NCBI GenBank assembly: GCA_033032865.1
Contig: JAWHQI010000328.1
Span: 744,001 to 808,000 of the forward strand
Direction of reading: 5' to 3'
DNA from: Dactylorhiza incarnata
Lineage: Eukaryota; Streptophyta; Magnoliopsida; Asparagales; Orchidaceae
Length of the DNA stretch: 64,000 bases
In this document: piece after piece, positions 24,171 through 34,370 of the stretch
Layout: each line of letters starts with the position of its first letter
Numbering within the stretch: the stretch's first letter is position 1
Notes under the pieces: generated by a model
Databases searched by the model: none
What the model saw: the letters and a program-made list of their open reading frames with translations, nothing else
Told to the model about the DNA's origin: nothing
Position numbers and translations under genes: made by a program

Positions 24171-26706
24171 CCGGTTTTGTGAAGATGTCTGCTCTTTGAC
24201 TGTCTGTAGGAATGTATTCTAAGATTATCTTACCTTCTTCTACATTGTCTCTAAGGAAGTGATGTCTGATCTCTATATGTTTGGTTCTACTATGAAGGAC
24301 TGGGTTGGATGCTATGGATATAGCACTGGAGCTATCACAATAGATCTTAGAGTTATTGACTTCCAATTTGTAGTCAAGAAGCTGATTTTGCATCCACAGG
24401 ATTTGTGAACAACAGCTCCCAGCAGCTATGTATTCAACTTCAGCTGTGGAGGTTGAGACTGAGGTTTGTTTCTTACTAAACCATGATATTAATCTGTCAC
24501 CTAGGAATTGGCAAGTACCAGATATACTTTTTCTATCAACCATATATCCAGCATAATCTGCATCTGAGAAACCTATTAATTCAAAGTTGGTTTCTGCTGA
24601 GTACCACAGACCTAGTCCAGGGGTTCCCTTTAGGTATCTAAGAATCCTTTTTACAGAGGTGAGATGGGATTCTTTTGGATTAACCTGAAATCTAACACAT
24701 ATGCAAGTGACAAACATAATGTCAGGTCTGCTAGCTGTTAGATATAGAAGGGATCCTATTATTGCCCTATATGTCTTTTGATCTACTGATTTTCCCTTGT
24801 CATCCTTTTCTATAATGGCATTAATTGTCATAGGTGTTTTCATAGTAGAAGCTGATTCCATACCAAACTTTTTGATTAACTCTTTAGTGTACTTAGACTG
24901 TGAGATGAAGATTCCCTCACTACTTTGTTTTACTTGTAGTCCTAGGAAATAAGAGAGTTCTCCCATACTACTCATTTTAAATTTAGATTGCATTAGATTA
25001 GCAAATCTTTTACAAAATTTGGGATGAGTTGAGCTAAAGATGATGTCATCTACATAGATTTGAACAAGAATGAGTTGATTTTTATGGATCTTAGTAAAAA
25101 GTGTTTTATTCACTTTTCCTCTTTCAAAAGAATTTTCTAAAAGGAAGTTAGAGAGAGTTTCATACCAAGCTCTAGGTGCTTGCTTAAGACCATATAGTGC
25201 TTTGTTAAGTCTATAAACAAAGTTAGGAGAGGAGGGATTTACAAAACCTGGTGGTTGCTCTACATATACCTCTTCTTGAAGGTCACCATTCAAAAAGGCA
25301 CTTTTGACATCCATCTGATAGACTTTCATCTTCATGAAAGCTGCATAGGCAAGGAAGAGCCTGATTGCCTCCAATCTGGCTACTGGAGCAAAGGTTTGGT
25401 TGTAGTCTATTCCTTCTTCTTGTCTATATCCTTGTGCTACAAGTCTTGCCTTATTCCTGACAATTACTCCAGTGGAATCTAGTTTTTTTCTGTATACCCA
25501 CTTTGTACCAATCACTGGGTAGTTTCTTGGTCTTTCAACTAAGTTCCACACTTTGTTTCTTTCAAATTGGCTTAGTTCTTCTTGCATGACCATAATCCAG
25601 TGAGGATCACAATTTGCTTCCTCAAACTTCTTTGGTTCAACTTGTGATAAGAAGCATTGGAGCATCATCCCATTGGAGACTTTGTGTCTTGTTCTTACTC
25701 CTGTATTGAGGTCTCCAATTACTTGAGATTGTGGATGATCCTTCAAATTGACCCCTGTCCTGCTTGGACTTGTCAGATGTTCTTCTTCCTCATTAGCAAT
25801 GGGATCATTGTCCACCTGTTCTTCCTGAACCATGTTCTCTTGTGGGAGTTGGTTTTGAATGCTCTTTTCTGAATCTTCTTCATGTTCTTGTTCAGATTCC
25901 TCACTTGATTCCTCTAGCTGGTTTTCTTTTCCATTATCTGTGTTCTCTAGAACCAGTTGCTTAAGCTGTGTTTCTATGCTGTTGTTTTCCTGTGGAAAAG
26001 AACTGGTGGGAGTTTCCTCCCCCTTAAACAACATGTTAGTTTCATCAAATATAATGTGCATAGATTCTTCAATTTTAAGAGTTCTCTTGTTATAGCACCT
26101 ATAGGCTTTACTAGATGATGAGTATCCCAGAAATATTCCATCATCAGACTTCTTGTCAAATTTGGCAAGATGATCTTTCCCATTATTTATAATAAAGCAG
26201 ACACATCCAAAAATTTTAAAATATTTAACAATGGGTGTTTTTCCTTTCAGGAGCTCATATGGAGTCTTTGATTTAGTTTTGTGTATGAGACTTCTATTTA
26301 GAACATAGTTGGCAGTGTTGACTGCTTCAGCCCAGAAGGTTTTTGGTAATCCTGATTCTGCAAGTAAGGTCCTTCCTGATTCAATTAAAGTTCTATTCTT
26401 TCTTTCAGCAACTCCATTTTGTTGAGGAGTTCTAGGGGCTGAGAAACTTTGTTTAATACCTATATCCTCACAGAAACTACAGATCAACTGATTTTCAAAT
26501 TCAGTCCCATGATCACTTCTGATAATTGAAACATGAGTGTTAAACTCAGATTGAATCTGTTTTATGAATTTTGAGAGAATCTTATGGGTTTCAGACTTAG
26601 CCCTTAGAAAGAATACCCAGCTAAACCTAGAATAGTCATCCACAATGACTAGTGTATAAGATTTTCCACCTAAGCTCTGAGTGGATATGGGACCAAAGAG
26701 ATCCAT
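24055..26706 (-). pseudogene. pol: Copia 1 pol: integrase core, reverse transcriptase, RNase H
   Basis: One open frame of 883 codons covers the integrase core (Asp in MDLFGP, Asp in RSDHGTEF, Glu in NGVAERKN, the D-D-E catalytic set), RT ([23 protein letters not shown] active site) and RNase H ([36 protein letters not shown]). It copies the element's RNA into DNA and inserts it. It ends ADIFTKP, the usual copia pol end; the last 40 or so residues of the frame are translated SINE DNA from the palindrome and are not original. Upstream, in the same frame, the pre-integrase zinc region has a stop (TGA at 26899-26901) where copia pol normally has Trp in an ELWHRRLG-type motif. The catalytic parts look intact, so the insertion is fairly young. 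Confidence 0.93.
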
Positions 26707-26966
26707 ATGCAGTAAGTAGAGAATCCTGGGAGAGTCATCCTTACCAATTGGTTTGAAGGATGATTTGGTCTGTTTTCCTAGTTGGCAAGGTCTACATGGA
26801 AAATCCTTAGAGTACCTACCCTTTGGTAGGCCTCTGACTAGGTTATTCTTTGCTAGCTTACTAATGGTTTTGTGGTTTAAGTTGCCCAGTCTCCTATGTC
26901 ATAATTCACTTTTATCAATAATATTGTTAAACAAACAAACTTCTGTGGGTGAGGAGCTAAAATCCA

Positions 26967-27320
26967 CTATATATACTTTCCTTTTCTAATTCCATTGAGT
27001 ACTATGACACAAGACTTGACATCAATAATATGGCAAAGTAGTGTGGTGAATTTTACCTCATACTTACCACTGTCACATATCTGACTTATACTTATCAGAT
27101 TGTGCTTCAGTCCTTTGACTACTGCCACATTCTTGAAGGTAACTTTTCCTTCTTTAAAATCTCCAAAGCCCCCGGTTTGCCCACAGCTAGAGTCTCCAAA
27201 GGTCACTGGTGGTCCATGTCTATCCTCAAAATTGGTTAACAGATTTCTGTACCCTGTCATGTGCATGGAGCATCCACTATCCAAGTACCACACCAGCCTA
27301 GAGATGTGATACATCTGCAC
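26967..27320 (-). pseudogene. Copia 1 aspartic protease segment
   Basis: It encodes WYLDSGCSMHMTG, the copia protease active site (Asp-Ser-Gly), followed by GLKHNLISISQICD, the typical end of the protease fold. It is in a different frame from gag and from integrase. A one-base shift near 26970 turns a GKVYIVDF-like continuation into GKYI and a stop. The protease cleaves the Gag-Pol precursor. Confidence 0.88.
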
Positions 27321-27328
27321 ATAAGATT

Positions 27329-29380
27329 TTAAACATTAGTTTGGACCCTGCTGAGCTGGGGTCCCTTCCTCCCAACAGTGAAAGATTCAATGAAGGAATA
27401 AGTGGGTTTTTCAGAATATCCTTCCTCCTTTAGGGGTATTGGCTTATCATACCAATTTTCTTTGGTAATGTCGCAGAAATAGTGTTCATAATAAAAGGAT
27501 ATGGATTTAGAGGACTGTTTGGAAGAAGAGAAATTTCTGTCAGATTGGTTGCGTTGATATGAATTCGACGTAGGCTTATGGTTGCGTCGATATGAATACG
27601 ACGTAGGCTCAAGGTTGCGTCGAGTAGAGGTCGATGCTTCCTTCATTCTGCGTTCACTTTTAGTCGAAGCATGGAAGAAGTTGCGTCGGGTAGAAGTCGA
27701 CGCATTTTGGTGTAAGCGTCGATTAGAAATCGACGCACGTTGATAAGAATTCGACGCATGTTTATTTCTTTTCTGAGGATATTTACCTAGGATTCCTTCA
27801 TATGTAATGGGATTATTTTTATTAAATACAGTGGTTGTTTCTGGATTTTCATGTGATCTCTCTCCTGTTGGATGATTCTCCCTAGTGAAGTGAATAGGAT
27901 GTTTCCAGACAGATTTGCTGGATGATTGAGATTTGGGTTCTTCATTAGTGTTAAACTTCAGTTGTCTAAATCTATTAGTGAGATTCTCAGAAATATTTTT
28001 GAGCTTCTGACTTCTCCCATTTAGAGAGTCTTCTAAGGCTTTTGCCTTTGCTAGCTCATTTCTTAGTGTTAGATTTTCTGTATAGATTTTATCTAGTTCC
28101 TCCTTTGAGAGTCCTAGACTGAGCTCATAGTTTTTATATTGTGTATTCATTTGTTTGAGATTGTTTAATTCTTTTCTTAGTTCTTTTATTTCTTTTTCAG
28201 ATTTGATTAGATCTAAGCAGAATTCTTTGAAATTGTTTTTGAAATCAGTGGAAGAAAAATCTATATCATCAAATATATTTACCATAGATGTATCCTCAGG
28301 CTTCTCAGTGGCCATCAAACAGGTTTCCTCTAGCTTGGCCTCTTCTTGATCATTGTCAGATGAGGTGTTTTCTTCAGATTCTGAATCACTCCATGATTGA
28401 GCAATGAAACCTTTCTCTTTCTTCTTTTTCTTCTGTAGATCTGTTCTTTTCAGATCTTTCTTTTTGCTGATCTCCTTAGGACATTCAGGTGCAATATGTC
28501 CAGGTTTCCTGCAAGAGTAACATATAATCTCTTTAGTAGGTGTTTTATTATACCTGGTTTTTGAGTCTCTTCCTCTGGATCCTTCTGTTTTGATCCACTT
28601 CTTGAACCTTCTGGCCAGTAGACTGATCAGCTCCTCATCACTTGTAGAGGGTTCACCTTCAACAGCCTTCAATGCAATACTCTTTTCTTTTGAGAGTGAA
28701 GGAGTCTTTTCTTTCTCTTCTTTCTCAGCTCTTGTTTTCAACAGTTGTTCATAAGATTTTAATTTACCCAACAGGACATCTGTTGAGATTTCTCTTTGAC
28801 TTCTGGAGTCTCTAATTGGCCAGATTCTTGAATCCCAAGAGCTAGGGAAGCAAGTTAGCAATTTGTCATTTATCTCAGTGAGAGATATGTCCTTCTCAAG
28901 TGTTCTCAACTCATTTACTATGAGGCTGAATCTGGCATACATGTCAGCAACACTTAAACTTTCTTTCTTCTGGAAGTTTTCATATTGAGAGATGAGTAGT
29001 GCCTTTCTATCATTTTTCTCATCAGCACTTCCCTCTACCATTTTGGTGAGAGCTTCCCATACTTCCTTAGCTGACTCACATTCAGCAATCTTTTGGAAGA
29101 TTTCATCTGAGAGAGTTGAGACTAAGATATTCATAGCCTTGGCATCACATGCTTGAGCTTTCTTTTCTTCATCTGTCCATTCAGCCTTTGGAGCCAGTGT
29201 TTGTGTGACCTTCCCACTTGAGTCCTTCTTGTATGGCTTGGGAGGACCTGTCATAATTACATCAAACAATTCTCCATCAATAGAGTTCAGATAAATTTTA
29301 ATTCTCGTTTTCCAAAGTGCAAACTTTTCAAGGTTGCAAATTGGTGGTCTGGTGGAAGCATAATCTTTGATTTGTGCCAT
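27329..29380 (-). CDS. gag: Copia 1 Gag
   Basis: It encodes 683 residues starting MAQIKDYAST. An N-terminal UBN2/gag-type domain (LWKTRIKIYL to about residue 220) is followed by a CX2CX4HX4C zinc knuckle (CYSCRKPGHIAPEC, 28481-28522), an acidic Ser/Glu stretch, a long coiled coil (about residues 385-470) and a Ser/Thr/Arg/Tyr-rich repeat tail encoded by TCGACG-type motifs. Gag forms the capsid particle and packages RNA. It is long for copia Gag, as in Sireviruses. The frame is open throughout. It ends with a TAA that also closes the gag of copia 2 at the same place, and the protease lies in another frame just downstream. Confidence 0.92.
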   Translation of the reverse strand: MAQIKDYASTRPPICNLEKFALWKTRIKIYLNSIDGELFDVIMTGPPKPYKKDSSGKVTQTLAPKAEWTDEEKKAQACDAKAMNILVSTLSDEIFQKIAECESAKEVWEALTKMVEGSADEKNDRKALLISQYENFQKKESLSVADMYARFSLIVNELRTLEKDISLTEINDKLLTCFPSSWDSRIWPIRDSRSQREISTDVLLGKLKSYEQLLKTRAEKEEKEKTPSLSKEKSIALKAVEGEPSTSDEELISLLARRFKKWIKTEGSRGRDSKTRYNKTPTKEIICYSCRKPGHIAPECPKEISKKKDLKRTDLQKKKKKEKGFIAQSWSDSESEENTSSDNDQEEAKLEETCLMATEKPEDTSMVNIFDDIDFSSTDFKNNFKEFCLDLIKSEKEIKELRKELNNLKQMNTQYKNYELSLGLSKEELDKIYTENLTLRNELAKAKALEDSLNGRSQKLKNISENLTNRFRQLKFNTNEEPKSQSSSKSVWKHPIHFTRENHPTGERSHENPETTTVFNKNNPITYEGILGKYPQKRNKHASNSYQRASISNRRLHQNASTSTRRNFFHASTKSERRMKEASTSTRRNLEPTSYSYRRNHKPTSNSYQRNQSDRNFSSSKQSSKSISFYYEHYFCDITKENWYDKPIPLKEEGYSEKPTYSFIESFTVGRKGPQLSRVQTNV
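27541..27770 (-). repeat. TCGACG/CGTCGA motif array inside the gag coding region
   Basis: It has about seven perfect hexamers plus near matches, in the same style as the LTR array. It is translated on the minus strand into repeats such as ASTSTRRN and YRRN, giving a basic, Ser/Thr-rich tail of Gag. Confidence 0.85.
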
Positions 29381-29462
29381 GTGAAAAATAATTTTTAGAA
29401 ATATATATATATAAGAGGTAGGATCTTTTTGATCAAGGAGTTAACCTTTTTAGATCAACCTC

Positions 29463-29474
29463 CCTCTGATACCA
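29463..29474 (-). other. Primer binding site of copia 1
   Basis: The minus strand reads TGGTATCAGAGG, two bases inside the 5' LTR. It fits initiator Met tRNA. Confidence 0.9.
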
Positions 29475-29476
29475 AT

Positions 29477-30807
29477 TGAAAGTGCACAGTTAACCTCACT
29501 AGAATTCTCTAGAGGGGGGGGGGGGGGGGGTGAATAGAGATTTAAATTTTTTTGTGTGCAAAGTTAATAATTATATATATATGTGTAATGATCACAGATT
29601 TAAGCTTCCCACACACCAACAAGAATTAAGCAAATAAAGAAGGAAAATAACAAGAAGAAAATCACAGCACAACACAAAGAAATATAGTGGTTCCCCAAAC
29701 TTTGGGTAGTCCACTCTTCTACCCCCTTTGGTAGGAATTCACTATCTTGCACTGAGTCTTTTGATAAGGAGACTCTTAGAACCAGCCTGAGTCTTTTGAT
29801 AAGGAGACTCTTAGAACCAGCCTGAGTCTTTTGAAAAGGAGACTCTTAGAACCAGTACAACTGAATTTTTTGAAGAGAGATTCTAAAAACTCTTTTACAA
29901 TATTTGAAAATGAAATTAGAAAGAGAAGAAGAAGTATTTGAAACAAGAAAGAATCTTCTTCTTAGCAAGAAGATTAGAAGCACAAGAAATAGTGAATGAA
30001 ATCTCTCTTCTATAGTGAGAAGGAGATTGTGAGCCTTTTCTCTCTTTTAGTGAGAGCTATCAGAGTTTGCAGCAGTATGGCTTCAGAATGAGGAGAAGAA
30101 AGCTTGATCTTTGCTGCAGCACTATTTCTCAATTGTCTCTCTTTTCACTTGGGAGCTCTTCCTCTTTTTCAAAATGAATATGGTGGATCACTTCATTCTC
30201 TTCTCTGTCGACCTCCTTCTTATTTATAGCTCTGTTTAAAATATATTGCTAAAGGAGAATAGTCAATTAACAGACAGAGAATTAGAAAGAGATAAGAGTT
30301 TCCATAATCAATATTTCTGTAGAAGGAAATGAATTCATTCTGATTTCTATAACAATCTCAATCAAATTAGCCAAGAATCAAATAGATGGAAAGGCTGATT
30401 CAGAACGGCTATAAAAGAATAATATCATTCCATAAAAATCAGATCTACAGAAAGAAGGAAAGAGATCTGACGTGTTTTTGAATTTCTTATAGATATCGAC
30501 GTGCGTCGATTACTATTCGACGTAAGCGTCGAATTCATCCTGGCTGGACGTCGAGAGGAGAATAAGGAAGGTGCGTCGACAAAGATGCGTCGACTTTATC
30601 AAATGCGTCGACTAGAAGTCAGAGGTACGTCGACTATGATTACGTCGAGTTCTTCTAAGAGTTACTTCGACTCATTCTGAGAGAAACGTCGACTATATTT
30701 CGACGTTGCGTCGAATATTCGACGCATATTTACTTAGCCCAACTTTTCATACTTAGAATTAATTATCTACTCAATTCTAGGGGTTAAGATAAATCATTTC
30801 CCCAACA
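29477..30807 (-). repeat. 5' LTR of copia 1
   Basis: It matches 21573-22846, with a 17-G run at 29514-29530, the 35-bp tandem array at 29753-29855 and the TCGACG/CGTCGA array at about 30494-30727. An extra 56-bp block sits near 29954-30010. Confidence 0.92.
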
Positions 30808-31955
30808 TGGTGGGTCTTCGGTATTGGACGGTCGTTCACACCGACGTCAAATATGTTGACTCGGCAAGTGTGGAATTTGCACTTAGCCATGAAAGTCTGG
30901 TGGTCCAGCTAGTAAGAGTACGCAGATGCTCCGTGGTTTTGCGTTGATGCGTACGATAGGTCTAGGTTAGGTAGTGTGAATACCAACCTAGAGGTGGGCG
31001 AGGCCCAACCCACCGCTTCCGTTTGCCACTATGGGAGTATCCTGTGAGCCTAGCTAGCTCCAAAAAGGGGGAACTAAATGTCTGTGCGCATAGAGTCGAA
31101 GTGTGTGAGTTGCACTTGTATGAACATAGCATAAACTGCATAACTCTGCATGTCATGGCATAAACATTGCATTTCGACCCCTACCCCTATCGTATAAGTC
31201 GGTTATGAGACTTCTTATACGATAGGCCTTGCTAAACGAACCCTTGGTCTATATGTTTGTATGTGCATTCATATAAATCAATGGTTACTTTTCTATTATA
31301 TCTGTCTTTACTTACTGCACTTTACTTACTCTTTACCTGCTCTTACTATGCTCTTTACTGCTTCGATTACTTATGTACATATGCGTAGTGGTAGAAACAC
31401 TTCCTGTAGATTATGCCCCTGTCATCTGCTTTTTGATTATACCCCTTGTTGTCCTCCGCTTCATCCCTCCCGCACGGTGCCTAGGAGCCATTGGGGGTGG
31501 GGTGGGGAACATAAGGCTTAGCCTTTTTGACTAACGGTCGGTGGACCATATCATTTAGGGGATCGAGGAGACGCAGCAACACTAGAAGTCGGTGCAGACG
31601 GAGGCGGACCAGTCTAGTGCAGGAGCACCAGTTTCAGGATCAGGGAGTGATTAGTAGTTAGCTTCCGCGAGTGATCTTGTAGTGAGGATATGATGTACAG
31701 GGCATGAGCCCTTTATTAATGTAATCTTTTATTCAGTTATTATCTGTGGACATTTACCTTTATGGTTTTATATTTCATGTGATGTGGTGTTAAGCTTCTT
31801 TATTTGTTCAAGTATACTTTTCTTCTTTGTGATCGATCTGGCCGGTATGATCGACGCTTTGTAGTGGCGACCTTCCCGTGCGAGGGTTTCACCACAAAGC
31901 GGCGGTTCTGGGCCTAAGACCCCGGGTTTGAAAAGAAAAAAAATGGGGTCTTACA
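30808..31955 (+). mobile_element. 3' LTR of element X, third segment
   Basis: It begins with the TGGTG duplication and continues the LTR interrupted at 21572. It is the inverse of about 15886-17060 and ends GGTCTTACA. The 5 bp after it are TCCCT; the partner duplication would be left of the window. Confidence 0.88.
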
Positions 31956-32290
31956 TCCCTAAAGGTGCTAACCGCACCCATCCATGAGGGTGCGGTTATC
32001 CAAACAACCCCCACTAGTGACGTAACTACCCGAAATATAACCATTGCCGCCATCTCCGCCATGGCCGCCATCGCCGACGACGTCACGATCATCGTCATCG
32101 CCGCCGTCGCCATCGCCGTAGCAAATACCCATGAATAGCTTTAGTCCAGTTGTAATTTAAAAACACATCGGACTCGGACAAACGAGTAAACTCTTTGGGG
32201 ACACGGTTGCATGGAAAGAAAAAACACATAATACATGAAGTATTAAACTACTAGAATCATTTTTCCTGAAATTTTAAAAGGAAAAATGAT
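31956..32290. other. Non-coding stretch with a hairpin and GCC-rich DNA
   Basis: It contains a perfect 11-bp inverted repeat (TAACCGCACCC at 31969-31979 and its complement at 31988-31998, 8-base loop) and a run of GCC/GTC triplets at 32047-32118. No gene is supported. Confidence 0.6.
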
Positions 32291-32511
32291 GCAGGACGCC
32301 GGTCAGTTGGTGATAAGGCCTGTTAGGAGTGGTTCTTATCAAGGAGGTCTGGGGATCGAGCCCCAGCCTCAACAACCCGCCGCGCTGAGAACAGACACGG
32401 AGACGGGTTGGGGTGTCTGGACTGCAGTCTTTCTGGCAGGCGTGCTTGGCCGTGGTCCGTTAGCTGGTGTGATGCCACGGGGTGCGGTCGGAGCCCCGGC
32501 GTCCTGCATCA
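32291..32511 (+). mobile_element. tRNA-derived SINE with terminal inverted repeats
   Basis: It is flanked by a 9-bp duplication AAAAATGAT (32282-32290 and 32512-32520), with an A tail at the right end and an A-box-like GTCAGTTGGTGATAAGG near 32302. The B box GGGATCGAGCCCC is at 32352-32364. The first half resembles the SINEs of the palindrome at 23744-24165; the second half differs. The ends form a perfect 15-bp inverted repeat, GATGCAGGACGCCGG at 32288-32302 with its complement at 32496-32510. It lies upstream of VPS20. Confidence 0.8.
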
Positions 32512-32527
32512 AAAAATGATATTTTTT

Positions 32528-32643
32528 TTTAAAAAAACCGTGGTCTGCATATAACTAAAATCGGTCTACGTTTAACATCGCTCGTTTTAAAAAATTGTGG
32601 TCTGCATAAAGCCAAAACTGGTCTGCGTATAACTTCGCTCTAA
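32528..32643. repeat. Two diverged tandem units of about 58 bp
   Basis: Both units share GTGGTCTGCATA, a GGTCTRCGT core and ATCGCTC/TTCGCTC ends. The unit lies between the SINE and the VPS20 promoter region. Confidence 0.65.
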
Positions 32644-32995
32644 AATTATTTTATTTTTTTCACGGTCACGAAACATGTTGGCAGCAGGTTTCTCCTGGAC
32701 ATAGATTTTCAAAGAGCCTGAAGGCAAAATTTTCTCCTAATCTTGTGCTTTCATTCCAATGTGGAAAACCTCCTCAGCCGGCCGGTCCTAAACCAAAACT
32801 AGTGAACAAAAGGCGCGTGGTCAAGCACCGCTCCCCCTGCAACGGCGATCGTCGGTCGTCGATCGTACCCGACGGCTGATTCACCGTGAATCTAACGTGG
32901 CAGACGGAGAAACTTGGCGTCGCAACGGAGATATTCTCCCATATTCTCAGGTGAAGCTGGAATAGTTTTTGGTTTTAGGGTTTCGGTCTTTCGAC
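32644..32995 (+). promoter_or_regulatory. Presumed VPS20 promoter and 5' UTR
   Basis: This is the non-repeat stretch upstream of the VPS20 ATG. The last 60 bases are T/G-rich with GTTTTAGGGTTTCGG, a telomere-box-like AGGGTTT common in 5' leaders of plant housekeeping genes. No TATA box is clear. The transcription start is not determined. Confidence 0.4.
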
Positions 32996-33790
32996 ATGGG
33001 GAACATATTTGTGAAAAAGCCCAAAATCACTGATGTCGATCGGGCCATTCTTACCTTGAAGACAACACGCCGCAAGCTTGCTCAGTACCAGAACCAGGTA
33101 CTCCTTCGCATGTCTCCTCTGCGCTTGTGAATAGTGATGCGCTTTTTGTTATTTTGATTTGTATTGCGCCTCAAATTGAAATTTTGAAGGTACTTGAATT
33201 ATTTGCTGAAACCTCAAATGTTTTTGTTTTTTTAAGTTTATTCGGCCATTTGCTCGTCATATTTCGAGATTCCTTTGGAAAACCTCTCAAATATTTATGA
33301 TTTTTGTTCGTTATGTTCTTGATTAATGATTTTTTTTCTCCAGCTTGATCTTGTTATTGAAGCAGAGAAGCAAGCTGCAAGGGACCTCATCCGACAGAAG
33401 AGGAAGGACAGAGCCTTACTTGCTTTGAAGAAGAAGAAGACTCAGGAAGAATTACTCAAACAAGTTGATTCATGGCTTATTAATGTGGAGCAACAGGTAA
33501 AACTTCAGAGAACACATTTGCCATTTTTATTGAGTTACTAGAACTGTATATATAGTATTGTTTATTTCATGTTTTGGAGTGCTAAGCATTGATTGATTAT
33601 ACTTTTTGTTTATTGTTGTATTATTGTTGATCTATAGTTGGCAGATATTGAACTTGCTAGCAAGCAGAAGGCGGTATTTGAAAGTTTGAAGGCAGGGAAC
33701 AATGCGATGGAAGCAATTCAAAGTGAAATAAACTTGGAAGATGTCCAAAAATTGATGGATGATACCGCTGAAGCAAAGGCTTATCAAGAT
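32996..33790 (+). CDS. VPS20: ESCRT-III subunit VPS20/CHMP6, first three exons
   Basis: The exons are 32996-33097, 33344-33496 and 33638-33790 (34, 51 and 51 codons, all phase 0), with GT and AG at each junction and no stop. The product begins [19 protein letters not shown], giving an N-terminal Gly for myristoylation. The charged helices of the ESCRT-III core follow ([58 protein letters not shown]). In the family, VPS20 links ESCRT-II to SNF7 polymers on endosome membranes during multivesicular body formation. About 136 of some 220 residues are present. The acidic C-terminal part with the MIT-interacting end is not found in the window: intron 3 opens at 33791 and runs into a LINE and copia DNA. 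Clean exons suggest an active gene with a very long third intron, but a truncated copy is possible. Confidence 0.9.
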
Positions 33791-34370
33791 GTGAGTTCAC
33801 TTTTAGATCCTCATTTTCCCCCAAATTTAGGATTTTTTTGGTTTTGATGCACATCTACATGAGATGCGTTGTAAATTAAATTTCATTGGATGGGTACGTT
33901 CGGGTGTGACGTTGTTTGTTGAGATAGGGAATAGTTAATTAAAAATAAAATTTAACTGTCGATTGAGAAAGTTTCACCCGAACTATTCAAGTCCGATACA
34001 TAAATCTTCATGAACCTTATATTGTTTCTTTGATATTTGTTAAAACCTTGCCATTATTTTTCTTAAAACATAACTAATTGTTGTAGTTTGGTGCAATTTT
34101 ATAAGGTATTATTAGAATGATGAATAGCTATAAAATGGTTTTAAAAATGGGATTTGTTTTTTACTATGTAATTATTTGATTTATTTAGGTTTAACATGAA
34201 AATATTTCCTAATGTCTTTTTAGATCAAGGAAGCAACCAAGTTCAGTTTGTATTTTGGCTAGAGAAATAAGATAAATCCAATTGATCTGATATCCGCTCT
34301 CTTTCAACCAAGAAAAGGAGGCTTGTCACTTACAATTCAAGTGCCGGTAAATAGATAATAAAATTCTAAA
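33791..34370 (+). other. Start of VPS20 intron 3
   Basis: It begins GTGAGT after a complete codon, is AT-rich, and has no frame or repeat that I recognise before LINE-like sequence starts at roughly 34370. No acceptor followed by the expected ELNAILGE-like exon is seen here. Confidence 0.6.

Larger units (their letters stand above)
21573..30807 (-). mobile_element. Ty1/copia retrotransposon with Sirevirus hallmarks (copia 1)
   Basis: LTRs of 1.27 and 1.33 kb (21573-22846 and 29477-30807) begin and end TGTTGG...CTTTCA on the minus strand. TGGTG is duplicated at 21568-21572 and 30808-30812. Gene order on the minus strand is gag, protease, integrase, RT, RNase H, then an extra ORF: the copia order with an additional downstream gene. 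The long gag with coiled coil, the extra ORF after pol, a GGGGGAG-type polypurine tract and palindrome-rich LTRs are traits of Sireviruses. Lesions include a frameshift after the protease segment, a Trp-to-stop before integrase (26899-26901) and a 422-bp palindromic insertion after RNase H. The LTRs also differ by a 56-bp block and by G-run length. Confidence 0.9.

Noticed and set aside
31261..31521. 86-codon frame in LTR DNA
   Set aside because: It is repeated with stops in the other copies of the same LTR (start of window and 16300-16600).
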